From Zygnema cylindricum (taxonomy: Eukaryota; Streptophyta; Zygnematophyceae; Zygnematales; Zygnemataceae): a stretch of 64,000 bases of DNA. Below the pieces are notes generated by a model, which saw only the letters and a list, made by a program, of their open reading frames with translations, did not search any database and had not been told where the DNA came from. Made by a program: the position numbers and the translations under genes. Of the stretch, positions 1 to 11,107 are shown in pieces (the first letter of the stretch is position 1; each line of letters opens with the position of its first letter). The stretch lies in contig JBBHKE010003201.1 in assembly GCA_037447655.1 (NCBI GenBank), positions 62,001 to 126,000 on the forward strand, written 5' to 3'.

Positions 1-103
1 CGGATGACATTTTGGTGAGAGTGGTGTTAGGATCAAGAGGAGTAGGCACGAAATTGCAATCGGACATGTCGAAATGCTCAAGGAGATCAAGAATGTAATG
101 CTC

Positions 104-2035
104 CTAACTCGTTTGCAAAATGCGTGCAGACCTTTGACTTAGAATATTGATGCCTAAGCAATAGTCAAGATCGCCTAAATCTATCATACGCCAATAGGAA
201 GAAAGAATGCCTTTCACCTGATGAATGGACGACTTACTAGGACCAGCGAGAATCAAGTCATCAGCGTAAATAATGATAATGATTAATTGATCGCCTATAC
301 CTCTAATATAGATTCTCGGATCAGCACTAATTTCTTTAAAACCTTCTTTTTTTAATGCTGCGACAAGAGTCTGATGCCATACTCTAGGTGCTTGTTTAAG
401 ACCATAAATAGACTTACGCAAATGACAAACAAGTGTGTCAGAACCAGGTACAGCATAACCAGGTGGCTCGTCCATAAAAATATCTTCTGCAAGACTTCCA
501 TGAAGAAAAGCGGTTTTTACGTCGAGTTGTTGTAACTCCCAGTCATGAAGTGTAGCAATAGACAAAATAGTACGGATGGAATCAAATTTTGCGACAGGAG
601 CGAAAGTCTCGTTGTAGTCGACGCCTTCTGTTTGTAGATATCCCTTGGCGACTAGGCGTGCTTTGTAACGGTCGACAGATCCATCTGCCAGCGGTTTAAT
701 CTTAAAAACCCACTTGGAACCAATAGCACGCCGATTTGGTGGAGGGGTACAAAGCATCCAGGTATTATTTGATATTAATGCATTGTACTCCTGAGTAGCA
801 GCAAGCCACCACTTGTCAGCATCCAGTCGTTTCAAAGCTGCATTCAATGTAGGTGGATTTTTTATGTCGGCAATGTTGGCGTGAACAAGGTTCTCGCGAA
901 TCTTCCAAGTAAGCTGAATAGTGCGTGTAATGTGACGTACGGCAATTTGTTCGACCGGTGATGTTAGCGGCGTAACAAGGTCCGTACGGCGAACCAAATT
1001 GGGCGACGACAAATGGTCCGGACCGGTCTGAATATTTGCCGTTTCTGGAACCAAAGAGGAATGTGTCGTTTCGTGGACCAAAGTGTCACTCGCCACGGTC
1101 TGTACCGCAGGTGGTGGACCGCCGGAAAATTCAAACCATACCTGTAGCGAAAAATCTCCGAAATTCCCGGGCGGTACAGAATCAAAAAGTGTCGCGGTCT
1201 GTACCGCGGGTGGAGGACCGCCAGAAATTACGGATTGTACCTGGCGTGACAAGTCCCCGCAATTCCCGGACGAAACAGAATCTGAAAATTGAGATATGCT
1301 AGAGGAAATTGGAGAAGTTTGAGGGATTAAAGGGGGCGTAGAAGGGGAAGGTGTTAAAGGGGGCGTAGGAAACATAGTAACATAATTAGTGGGGTCAATT
1401 TCATAAGGTGGGAATAAACTAGGTAAAGGGGTTAGTGGCAAATCCGGAACAAGCGTGCGTATGAGAGGAGTTTCATGAAATACAACGTCACGTGTGGTGA
1501 TAATTCGGCGTGAAGTGGGACACCAAATGCGATAGGCTTTAGAATTAGGGGAATATCCCACAAAAATTGTGCGCATGGCTCGAGCACCTAATTTGCCATT
1601 AGAAAGGGGAAGAATTTTATTGTATGATTCGCACCCAAAAATGCGAAGGTGAGAAACATCAGGTTTAGTATTATGCCACGCCTCAAGGGGGGTTTTGTTA
1701 GAAAGAGAAGAAGTAGGGGAGTGATTTCGAAGATAAGAGGATGTTAGTAATGCTTCAGCCCAAAAATGGAATGGTAAAGAAACAAAATGGAGGAGAGAGC
1801 GAGACATATTAATGAGAGTGCTGTTGAGGCGCTCAGCATCACCATTTTGTTGGGGAGAATGAGGAGAATTTTTGTGATGAAAAATGCCATGCGATAGTAA
1901 GTACTCTGAAAAAGCAGTAGAGACAAACTCCCCCCCATTATCCGTGCATATGGTTTTGATGCGAAAGGATAAGTGATTTTCCACAAGGGCTTTGAAATGT
2001 TGAAAATGAGTAAAAACTTCAGATTTATGACACAT
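104..2035 (-). pseudogene. E1 integrase core, linker and reverse transcriptase
   Basis: 643 codons. The first part holds the integrase catalytic signature CTDNGGEF and SPQQNGDAERLN (second Asp and Glu of D,D-35-E), then FGCESYNK and the copia GYSPNSKAYR motif. A proline- and serine-rich linker follows, with a 33-residue tandem duplication (about 1096-1290). Reverse transcriptase starts at NRRAIGSKWVFKIK and includes LDVKTAFLHG, YGLKQAPRVWH and YADDLIL. It ends at TAG (101-103), but the same frame continues as copia-like sequence to base 1, so that stop is a nonsense mutation. Confidence 0.88.
1096..1293. repeat. 99-bp tandem duplication inside the E1 integrase-RT linker
   Basis: Two imperfect copies with a 99-bp period: the shared core CGGTCTGTACCGC starts at 1096 and again at 1195. 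Each encodes, on the minus strand, a 33-residue unit ending in SGGPPPAVQT. The duplication keeps the reading frame and lies in the fast-evolving spacer between integrase and RT. Confidence 0.8.
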
Positions 2036-3081
2036 GAAATAAAACGAAAAAAGTCATCAATAAAGGTGAGGAAATAAGATGCAACACGAAGACTTTGTAT
2101 GGGAATAGGGCCGCACACATCACTATGAATGAGATCAAGAGGAGCCAAAGAGCGAGAAGAAGAAGAAGGAAAAGGAAAGCGAGGCATTTTTCCAAGAATA
2201 AAACCATGACAAAAGTCAATTTTGTTCTCATTAAATGGAGTAATTCCAAGTACAAGCCCTTTACTAAGAGAAGCTAGGCTAGCACCATTGAGATGGCCAA
2301 AACGAAGATGCCATGTGAGAAAAGAGGAAGGAGAGGGAGAATGTGCTAATGAGGCATGAGCGACATCATTAAAGAAATCTAAAATATAGAGATTTCCTAA
2401 CCGAGATCCACTACCTATGAGATTTTTTGGAGAAGAAAAGAATTGAACATTGGATTCAGTGATGATGCCATAACTCCCATGGCGAAAAGCCAAACTAGCT
2501 GAAAAAAGATTTTTTTTGAGGTCAGGGATAAAGTAAACTTTGTCCAAGATTATTGGATGAGAAGAGTGCGAACCTGAATTAGAATGCACCTGTCCAACGA
2601 GAGTGGAAGTCAATTCCATGTTGTTCCCAAGAAAAATGCGTAAAGGGACTTGAAGAGGAACAACATTAAACATAATATAACGATTCCAACACATATGATG
2701 AGATGCGCTGGAATCAATAAGCCAATCAAAAATATTACCTGATTGTGAAAAAGCGTGCCCATAGTCCAAGGGAGGAATAGAGGGAGGCGCATCTAGTACC
2801 GGTACAACACCGGGGGACACGCATCCTATGTTTGGGTTGGAGATTGGAGGATTTTGAGGAGGATAGTAGTAATGAAGAAAAGGGTACCACGGTGGTGGGG
2901 GAGGACCATATGGAAGATTAAAGTCCACTGTCGCGTGCGCCGCATAACCAGCTAGCGGCGTGGCGGCATTGGGGTACGCAAAAGACTTTGAATTTGAAAT
3001 TACGTGGGAAAGTCCTCGCGGTCCCCCAGCCGCACATTCTTTTTTTTGCTTTCTGGCCAATGCGAGGCACGCGTCCACCAT
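1744..3081 (-). pseudogene. E1 protease and gag-pre-integrase/integrase N-terminus
   Basis: Same frame as gag, beyond the TAA. It contains an aspartic-protease motif WLIDSSASHHM (the usual DSG is DSS), then WHLRFGHLN (first half of the integrase zinc finger) and CHGFILGK, where the second cysteine of the CxxC pair is Phe. The DLIHSDVCGP motif starts the integrase catalytic core with its first Asp. Homology stops after FIDDFFRF near 2050, where the frame is lost and the integrase core resumes in another frame. Confidence 0.85.
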
Positions 3082-3099
3082 GTGATCGCGCTCTTTGGG

Positions 3100-3824
3100 T
3101 TATTTGCAAAAGAGTGGAGATCCTGCAAGATGGGGAGGTTTCTTTGGAGAAGAGACAAACAAAGCTGGCCCATCAGTAGAAATGCTAGGTTTGTTAAGAT
3201 TTAAACGGGTTTCTTCATGTAGAAGACGGTTAGTGAGATCTAAGAGCGTAAAAGTGTAGGTATCTGTACTAACCGTACTTGAAAAATAGTCAAAAGAGAC
3301 ACGTAAGCCACCCAAAATAGTACTTATGAGATCTTCATGAGTTATAGTGTAATTTATACTATTTAGACGGCCTGCCAACGATTCAATGCGCTGAATAAAA
3401 ACAAGCATACTCTCTTTTGGATCTTTTTGAGCACTGTTAAATTGACAACGTACCGCCAAACGATGCGGCCAAGTGTTGGTTTCGTAAGCGTTACATAAAA
3501 TGCACCACGCCTCATGTGAAATTGTCGCGTCGCGTATTCGATTTGCGATCTGACCGTCCAAAGAGAGGACAAGAGGAGAAAGAGCAACCGAGTCCTTCTT
3601 TCGCCAAGAAGCGAGAGCCGTCTGGGCGGTAGCAAAAGTAGCGTCATCGGCAGCAGTAGGACAAGGATAGCGACAGAGCCATTGATGTGATCCCAAATTT
3701 TTTTCGAAGGAAAACAAATGTTTAACTTGAAATTTCCAATCATAAAAATTGTCGCCTTGGGATTTATGGACAGAGTTGAAGACAGACGAGGGCTAGGCCC
3801 ATAACCTATTGAATGTGAAGTCAT
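3100..3824 (-). pseudogene. E1 gag remnant (UBN2-type copia gag)
   Basis: The ATG at 3824 opens a frame that passes through the LTR end and PBS, then loses register with the main gag frame near 3700. The main frame (about 3775 to 3100) has typical plant copia gag features: a GDNFYDWKFQVKH-like start, then ALASWRKKD, IRDATISHEAW and FIQRIESLAGRL segments. It ends at a TAA (3100-3102) within a C..H..C zinc-knuckle-like stretch that continues in the same frame into the next ORF. The product would form the retrotransposon particle; this copy is broken by at least one frameshift and one nonsense codon. Confidence 0.8.
3796..3806 (-). other. Primer-binding site of E1 (initiator tRNA-Met anticodon-arm type)
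   Basis: The minus strand reads GGTTATGGGCC. This complements the anticodon stem-loop of eukaryotic initiator tRNA-Met, not its 3' end; the match breaks after 11 bases (T where E2 has C). It lies just downstream of the inferred LTR end and within the frame that opens at the ATG at 3824. Confidence 0.65.
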
Positions 3825-4161
3825 AAAAAAAGGCCGAAAAAGCTAATAGACAAAATTAAAGAGAGGCCAAAAGAAAAGTCCAAGATGAATAATGACAAGA
3901 GATAATAAAGACAAACAAGAGAACAAGTGAAAGGTTTGTCGTTTTGAGTGTCTTTGATTTTTTATTGATTTTTTTATAGACACAAAGGAGTCTTTATAGT
4001 AAGACAAAACAAGGGGTAGTCGAAAAGGCTCTAAGGGGTAGCCGAAAAGGCTCTAAGAAGGTACAAACTAATCTAGGCGTAACTTAGGAAGGTACATCTA
4101 GGTATGCTAAAAGGAATCTAGTAAAATGAAGATTCCTACGTAAGAATCATCAACTCTAACA
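3810..4161 (-). repeat. Probable 5' LTR of copia E1
   Basis: On the minus strand the segment opens with TGTTAGAG at 4161 and ends in CA at 3810, three bases before a primer-binding-site match. It holds a TATA-like CTATAAAAA (about 3971-3979) and a short tandem duplication of about 24 bp (4011-4060). Boundaries are inferred from the TG/CA ends and the PBS, because the partner LTR is outside the window. Confidence 0.55.
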
Positions 4162-5140
4162 AAGGTATGTACAATTCACTAAAATAAAGTACAACACACT
4201 AAACCGTAGTACAAGTCAAATATTAATATGAGTAAACGACAAAGAATGCTTTAATGGAAATTCAACAGTTGAAAGAGAAGAATAAATAACATTCTAGTAT
4301 TTTAAATATGAGAAATGACATATTGTTTATACTTTTATTGATTTGGTAATCGTCCATGTTATTCAAACTGGATGTATACAATTTTGAGTTTCAAGTCTAC
4401 TGTTTGTTTATAATTCAGACTTGAAGCTTTACAGATTCCTGTTTGTACAAATTTTAGTTCAGTCTGCAGTTTGCAGCTTGGAGTCCATACTTTCAGGTTG
4501 AAAGTTGCATTTTGGCGTTTGGAGTTTACCGTTTTTGTTTGCAAGGTTGTTTCTTGTTCTTTGTTGTTTATTTTTTGCCGTTTGGACTTTGCAAGTTTAT
4601 GTTTGGAGTTTATCATGTTTAAGTTCGTATTAGTTTCTTGCCAGTTTTAGTGTGCGATATGATAATTTGTCCAAGGAAGATGATGCATTTATAGAGATGT
4701 GGGGGTCGAAACAATTTCCTTGTTCCCCGTTTTTTTGAGATCCGGACTCCCACATTGGCTGGTCAATTCGTACAAGATTTGACCATGCAAGAACGCGTTG
4801 CCACGTGTGTTTAGGGTATCATCCATCATAATTGTGAAGTGAAAGTGCTTAGTACTCAAATTTTGTTGTCTTTGACGAAAGAGACTATTTCTCCTTTGTC
4901 GGGCATTGCTTCATCTATCATGGCCAAATGCATACGATACAAAAGAATTTATGTAAACATTTTTGTACACTAATAGGCTATAAAAATATCTTTTTGTATG
5001 ATAGTGTGTTAATGCTCCATAGTAAAATAACTTGGTTTATCAAATAATGTTAATACCTTTCTCAAAAGGGTTCATGAAATATCTGTGCATGTCGATATGC
5101 TAATACCCATTTGCAAAAAAAATAAAAATATATGAACTAC
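4162..5140. other. AT-rich intergenic sequence, nothing recognised
   Basis: Flank of E1. Short ORFs here are low in complexity (4359-4616 minus is Lys/Gln/Thr-rich) and show no family motif. I see no RNA gene or clear transposon end. Confidence 0.5.
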
Positions 5141-5344
5141 CTCTTGTTGTGGGATTTGATCTCCCGTGAATTCGATAGCAGTAAACAATTTTCCACAATA
5201 CACTCCAAGTTTAAGCCAATAAAACTGAGTTAAATTACCCATAAAATTTGACTTTGTTATAGAAGTACAACTTTGTCCTGTCCGTACTACAAAGGTTTTC
5301 ACGCAAGATCCGGTATTGACAGCGTCCCCCCATATGATGCAAAC
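5141..5344 (-). pseudogene. Orphan exon-like ORF with LysM-like motif
   Basis: A 204-nt open segment on the minus strand is bounded by an acceptor with a strong pyrimidine tract (TTTTTTTTTCAG before 5344) and a possible donor (GAG/GTAGTT at 5140). It encodes 68 residues, with SCVKTFVVRTGQSCTSI followed by LTQFYWLKLGVYCGKLF. The pattern TF-V-x-x-G-x-x-C-x-x-I then L-x-x-L and a second Cys resembles a LysM domain, although the usual NP pair is not kept. No matching upstream or downstream exons were found, so it is probably a stray gene fragment or one exon of an unrecognised gene. The family call is tentative. Confidence 0.35.
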
Positions 5345-6980
5345 CTGAAAAAAAAATTATGTTAAGAAACTAAAAGAAAAATGTAACTTCAAAAAACAAA
5401 GATAAGGTGATGTAATTTTAAACGGTCTTTGAAAAGGTTTAGTTTGAAAAGTTTTTCTAGAAATGGGTGTTTTGCTCAAAGATTCTACTAGCTGGACTTT
5501 GTTTTAAGTTCTTAGCTGGATTGGAAATTTTGATTCGAAGCTTTAAAATTCATGTTAAAATTTGTGCGTTCAAATGGACATCACACTTGTCATAAAAGGG
5601 AGGCAAAATTAAACGTCCAAACAAAGTATTGAACCAGATGTTCAGAAAAAAAAAAACAAACACGTGAATACAAAAAATATGTAAAAAAGTTTAAAGAAAG
5701 GAAATCTTCGCCATGGGAGCACACAAAGAATGGCACTTTGCCCAACAGAAAAACCAAAAAGAATTCATTCCAAAAGGTATAAATTGCAAATAACACAATG
5801 TTAGAAAATGCATTGGAAAAACAAAAACTTTGCAAAATGGATATTGTAAAACGGATAGATGACTTTGAAGTAGATGAATATGATGCAAAATAAGGGCATC
5901 CTAAAATAACTATTTTGCAAATGGAGGTTTAGGGTACAATACTTGTTGAAAAATCTTGAGTTGAACAATTAAGCTTCGGTTTGGGGATCCACTTCCATTA
6001 CGAGATCGTTTTTTAAAATTTTCCGAGATTGACGAACCCGTGTCATTCTTGAAAATATTCCGCAAATTTTTGACAAGGAGTTAAAAAGATACAAATAAAA
6101 AAAAACAAGGAAAAAGAAAATAAGATGATTAAGTTGTGATTTGTTTCTCATGTGTTATTTTCCTTTGTTTGAAAGGATTCATAGTTTTCAGGGGTTTTTT
6201 ATTTTTTAGCTTACTCCGACAAAAAATAAATAAAACCAAAGTAGAGATTATTTGACATAATCGTTGTTTTATTATGAATTCCTGCTTTTTTTCTTTAAGG
6301 TTCAGCATTTCTATAAAATGAAGTTTAGAGCTTCGTATGTAGATGGTATTCAAACATTTCAAATTAAAATTCACACAATTTTCTCAATGAAAATTGTAAA
6401 ATATTTTACGAGAAAGAGGACATTGAAACAAAAATAAATATAATTACTATATATTCCAAAACTTGTTTGTATTTTTTAGGTTTTTACACGAATTTGCCTC
6501 TTGCACGGCATAAGTCACGGAATAATTCTCGCCTTTAGTGACATTCACGATCGCGTTTGCCTTTAAATATTGGGTACAATCTAATCCCTGTATTTGGGAT
6601 AAAGCCTTAAACATAATTCAAATTAATTCCAAAATAAACAAAATTTAATTTCTAGATTTCAAGCCTGAAAGAAAAACCAAACAACCAACATCAAAAAGGA
6701 CGATGAAGACGACAAAGAGGATGACGTCGAGGGTGGTGGCAGCGATGTTGCAGGCGATGATGGCACCATGGCGAAGACAATGACAACATTGAAAATAAAA
6801 AGGTCTTAACTACGAATTTGACTAAAACGACGTCGATGGCAGGGGTGGTGATGTCGATAATGACAACCAAGAGGACGGCATAGGTAGCAAGTGTACCACT
6901 GATGACGAGAGTGAGGAAGATCCCAAGAGCACAACAACGACACAAAGGACGACGGCGACAACAAACAACCTCGACGACGT
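5345..6980. other. AT-rich intergenic sequence with a GAT/GAC-rich stretch
   Basis: No supported gene. About 6690-6960 is rich in GAT/GAC/ATG triplets and would encode only Asp/Thr-rich low-complexity peptide. Small ORFs elsewhere have no recognisable domain. Confidence 0.5.
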
Positions 6981-6984
6981 CCCT

Positions 6985-7440
6985 AAAATCCCAAAACCCT
7001 GGAGTCCTAAATTTTCAAAGCCCTAAAACCCTATAACTCTAAAACCCAAAAGTAAAAAATTTTAAAACCTTAAAATCTTTAAATTTTAAAACCCTAAAAC
7101 CCTATAACTCTAAAACCCTAAAAGCCTAAAACACTGAAACCATAAAACTCTAAAACTTTTAAACCCTAGAACCCAAAAACCCTTAAATCCTAAACCCTAA
7201 AACCCTAAAAGCCAAAAACTCTAAAACCCTAAAACCCTAAAACCTTAAAACCGTAAAACCGTAAAACCCTAAAACTTGGAAATTCTGAAACGCCTCAACC
7301 CCCAAATCCTAAAACTACCCTTAAGCTAAAACCTTCAAACCCCCGAAAACCCCTATTAAACCCTAAGCTGACTCTAAACTGACCCTAAACTGACCCTAAG
7401 TTTACCCTAAATTGACCCTAAGTTTAACCCAAATTGACCC
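6985..7440. repeat. Degenerate interstitial telomere-like array
   Basis: Dozens of CCCTAAA-like units (plant telomere type, C-rich strand on plus) with variants such as CCCTATAACT and ACCGTAAAA. The right part (about 7370-7440) changes to a 12-bp unit of the form TGACCCTAAACT. The divergence and the non-telomeric flanks indicate an old interstitial array. Confidence 0.8.
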
Positions 7441-7558
7441 TAAGTCATTCATTATTGTGCGCAGTTGAGCTATTACGTAGGTTAAGTACTTGTTGGATTC
7501 AATTATAGAGAATCGAACGTTTGTAGATTCTAACGATGTATCACGTAGTGCGCTTCAG

Positions 7559-7740
7559 CAGAGGTCGCAATTGGGTACCCGAGTCCGTACCCGAGCCGTA
7601 CCAGTTCGGCGGCGACGGATCTGGAATGGATTCGGTTGCCAAATTTGGTGGCTGGCCGGATTCAGCCGGGTGATATAGAAAAAGGAGAAACAAATTCGAG
7701 CTCGGCTAGGTAAGCAAAAATATAAAGACATGGACTACAA
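7559..7740. mobile_element. Left-end remnant of an older hAT-like element
   Basis: It begins with CAGAGGTCGCAA, almost the same terminus as the hAT element at 7892-11099, and shares its subterminal motif (GGATTCGGTTGCCAAATTT). A matching but shortened right-end segment lies at about 11505-11620 (shared TCGCGAGAAATCGA and GGAGCGTGC). Together they look like an older relative into which the inner elements inserted. No target duplication was recognised. Confidence 0.45.
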
Positions 7741-8222
7741 CCTGCCACGTCTACTAACATTAAATTAGTAATGTTAATTCAAATTTTTTTGTTGGTGTTG
7801 TGTATCGGTAGACATTTGACAATAACCGATATGGTCTTTCTCTGTTCCTACCGATAATCGATATATAAGCACAATATATCGTTACCAGTGACAGTGGTCG
7901 CAAACGGTCAACCGAAACCGTGACCGACCGTTAACCGACCGCCCGCCCTAGATCCGGAACGGATTCGGTTGCCAAATTTTGGGGGCCGGGCAGTTGCGGG
8001 CGGTTGATTCACCGGAAAAAAAAAAAAGTCCGTTATGGTCGGTTAACCAAAAATCCAAAAAAAATGAAAATTTTGTACTTTTTTTTCCAACATTATTGTA
8101 CTTTGTAGTTTTGGTATCGTGGAAGTACGTGACATCATGATTAGCGTCGCAAATCTGACACGGTATTGACACTATTCATTTCGCGAATCTTACTAAAAGT
8201 TAAGGGCCGCAAATCGTAATCT

Positions 8223-8440
8223 ATTGTAAAGTGCTAATCATGCACTTTTTACGGTGTTTCCAAAAATATGTCAAATTATTATGTCAATATCACGTGACAA
8301 ATCGTAATTATTGGTTTACATATAACGTACATTATTGCAAAGTGTTACTTATGCATTTTATACCGTGTTTCCACAAATGTATCATATTATTATGTCAATG
8401 TCATGCGACATGTATTAACTATTAGTTAATAAATCAGCAG
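8223..8440. repeat. Two-copy tandem duplication, about 111-bp period
   Basis: The segment starting ATTGTAAAGTGCTAATCATGC (8223) recurs in diverged form at 8334 (ATTGCAAAGTGTTACTTATGC); both include CGTGTTTCCA/CGGTGTTTCC and TTATTATGTCAAT. It lies within the hAT element. Confidence 0.65.
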
Positions 8441-8938
8441 AAATCAAATTATTACGTCAATTTCCCACGACAAATTCTCACATGTTTCAAATAATAAATC
8501 AATAAATGGATTTACTATTTCAATTAGAGAAACTTGACCACAATTCAAACAAAACCTAGTCATACACCAATATAGAGAAAAACATTCTCGCTTCTTTTAA
8601 AAATATAATCCAAAACAAATTTCAAATCTCAAAAAATGGTGAAATTGCTCAGTATTACCTAGTGAAAGAAAACAGGGCCACTTCAAGTTGTTGGAAAAAA
8701 TTTGAACATGTTTATGAAACTAAAACATCAAACAAATACATAGTAAAGAGGGTTTTGTGGCTTGTAATACATGTTTCATAGTTTATCAATACAAGTCAAC
8801 AAACAGTACTACAATAAGTAACACTCATGTTCAGCTTTGGCCGACACGGATAGTTTAGAGGACAGTTTCGTAAGTTTCAAAAACGCATGCAAAACGAGTG
8901 ACCAAACAAAAATTGTGAAAATGGTGGCGTTGATGTGT

Positions 8939-9334
8939 TGCGAGGACTTTTGACCATTTTAAGTTGGTTTCCACAATTTTTTTGGCGAGAGCGATGAGGA
9001 AAATCAGGTTTTTATTACCATCGACAAAAAAACGCTTGTTAGTGACGAACTGAAACTTTATTTTGATTTAAAATTAACGAACAAGGAAAGATTGAACTTT
9101 AACATACTTGAATGGTGCAAAAAAAAATCAAATGTACGTGCGAAAGAAATAGGATTTTCTATTCTAGCCGGTATTGCTAGATCTGTTCTAGCTATTCTGG
9201 CTTCTAGTTCCATGTCTGAATGCAATTTTTCGGATGCCGGGAACACGATAACAAAGAAGATGAGCTCACGAGCGGCTTCAATTATTAGTGATCTTTTGTG
9301 TGTTAGATCCAACCGAGATCTTTTCAATGTATAA
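8939..9334 (+). pseudogene. hAT transposase C-terminal (dimerisation) domain fragment
   Basis: The plus-strand open frame ends at TAA 9332-9334. The segment SDELKLYFD, then FNILEWCKKKS, then ILAGIARSVLAILASSSMSE, then a short degenerate stretch and IISDLLCVRS follows the plant hAT C-terminal dimerisation domain in order: a D-I-L-x-W-W-like motif, the L-x-x-I-A-R-D-x-L-A-I-P-A-S-S core and the final L-I-C-L-R. Here IPASS reads ILASS, and the conserved FS..GR motif is altered to FSDAGN. No upstream catalytic region was found, so only the terminal domain survives. It supports the assignment of the surrounding 3.2-kb element to hAT. Confidence 0.75.
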
Positions 9335-10165
9335 TTTTTTGTTTTGTTTTGTTTTCTAATTACTGTTTTTATTTTAGTATTAGTTATGCATATATATATA
9401 TTTTTTACTTTGAATTATTTTTTGTATTTCACAATTTTTCAAGTGTTTATCTTTTTTTTTTCTTTAACCGGAATGTTTATTTTTACCAAATTACCAAAGC
9501 GCGGTATTTATACCACATTTAGATTTATAAATTTTGTGTAATTGTTAAGTTTGGGGTTGAGATTTCGTATAATAGAGTCAAAAATAGGGCGAGGTTGTGA
9601 TTTGATTATTTATATATTTGATACTACAAAACATTTTTTGGATTTTTTGCTCAACACAATTTGTTTTTTGCTAATTGATTTTCTATGTGAAAAATTAAGA
9701 TATTTTTTTTTAAACATACATAATTAAAACTTTACTTTTTTTGCATAATTCATAAAATAGTATTGTAGTCGAAAGAAAAACCGTCTGAAAATTGTAGAAT
9801 AATTTAGATTTGCGAGAGAATGAACATTAATATAAGAGTTTCAGCATTAATCTAAGAGTTACAAGCAAAATTAAGAACAAATCTCTTGAGGGAGGTGACT
9901 GTCGAGAAAAAAAAGTATTTGTTAAGAGAGATTGCAAAAAGACAAATAAGTAAAAAGAATAGGTACACGAGCTGTTTTTTTTGCAAAGGGAGATGTACCA
10001 CTACACCACTCATTGTTAATAGTGTTAATAAGTCGCTACTACTTATAGCCAAAAATCACATAATATAGTTAGCAACATTATTTAAAGACGTGGACTATAA
10101 CCTACCATGTCTACCACGTCTCCTTGCAGTAAATAGTAATATTAATCATAATTTTCCATTAACAC

Positions 10166-10861
10166 CACACCGCGAATCGTAATTTGCATTAATAACGCTA
10201 ATTCCGTCATCACAAATTTTGACCCAAAAACCTTAAAAATATTAAATAACTCTAAATTTTTCTTTACATTATTTAAGGTATTTTTTGAATCAGCGTTAAC
10301 AACTATGCACTGCAAATCGTTATTAGTGTCAAAAACTCTAATTTGGGTTCTTAAAATTTTGATTTTTTTCCTCAAATAGGATACATGATTTTAATTTTTC
10401 CTTGACGTTAAGTAAGGTACAGTACAAAATAGCGTAAAGAACGAAAATACAATAAGATATAAATACTGTGGTGTACAGTCGATGTCACACCGTACATAAA
10501 TGTACCTTTTCAATATAATTTACCGTTTTAAATAGTGTGGCTTACGATCGGTATCTGACTGTGCAAAATTGTATCGTATTAACAAAAAAAGTACAAAAAT
10601 AATATAATACATGCCGTTATGATGTAATTGCGTTTTCACAAACCGCGTAGTGTAAACGTCATAATGACGTGAAATTGTACGTTTATCAGATTTTGTATGT
10701 GTACCTAAAAGATATTCAAAGCGGATAACTATTACGAAAAGAAACACAAATGATATTTATTGATAAACTAGAGTAAAAATTTATTTTGAAAAAACAAAAA
10801 AATATAAATTAGAATGGATAACATTAATTATTTATTTAAGATAATTACGATTCGCTATGTA
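10166..10861. mobile_element. MITE copy 1, TIR family ACACCGCGAATCGTAATT
   Basis: Left terminus CACACCGCGAATCGTAATT; the right end reads, as reverse complement, TACATAGCGAATCGTAATT. Internal sequence (AAATAGTGTGG, AACCGCGTAGTG, GTCATAATGACG) is shared with the copy at 14009-14515 and, inverted, with the copy at 12926-13466. Non-coding, nested in the hAT element. Confidence 0.7.
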
Positions 10862-11107
10862 ATAAATGCTTAACGGTGATAACAACGAGCGTTGTAATTT
10901 CGTACATTTTGGTTACAGGCGGGTACGGTTAGTCGCGAGAAATCGAGTTTCGGTTAACTTTTATTTTCTTAAACGCCGGTCGGTTAACGGTTAACAATTT
11001 TGGAGCGTGCCATAACTCGATCGTGCGTCGGTTAGTCAGATTTTGAAAAAAAAAACGGTCGGTTTCGGTTATGTAAAATTTTGACTTTTGCGACCTCTGA
11101 CTAGTGA

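Larger units (their letters stand above)
1..4161 (-). mobile_element. Decayed Ty1/copia LTR retrotransposon E1 (5' part; left end outside window)
   Basis: Reading leftward on the minus strand the order is LTR, gag, zinc knuckle, protease, gag-pre-integrase, integrase, reverse transcriptase, which is the Ty1/copia order; RNase H and the 3' LTR are beyond position 1. Visible damage: gag changes frame near 3700, a TAA (3100-3102) sits inside the zinc-knuckle region, the protease triad reads DSS instead of DSG, the integrase second zinc cysteine is Phe, the frame shifts near 2030-2060 in the integrase core, and a TAG (101-103) interrupts reverse transcriptase, after which the same frame continues to the window edge. 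It is therefore a dead copy. No target duplication can be checked because one end is missing. Confidence 0.9.
7892..11099 (+). mobile_element. hAT-superfamily DNA transposon (degenerate, 3.2 kb)
   Basis: Left terminus CAGTGGTCGCAAACGGTC; right terminus, as reverse complement, CAGAGGTCGCAAAAGTC. Both are rich in subterminal GGTTAACGG/ACCGACCG motifs, as in plant hAT elements. The flanking 8-bp sequences are ACCAGTGA (7884-7891) and ACTAGTGA (11100-11107), a target duplication with one change. It contains the transposase C-terminus at 8939-9334 and is interrupted by a MITE at 10166-10861. The rest of the transposase is not recognisable, so the element cannot be autonomous. Confidence 0.8.

Noticed and set aside
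6985-7440. True chromosome end
   Set aside because: Degenerate repeats with long unrelated sequence on both sides.
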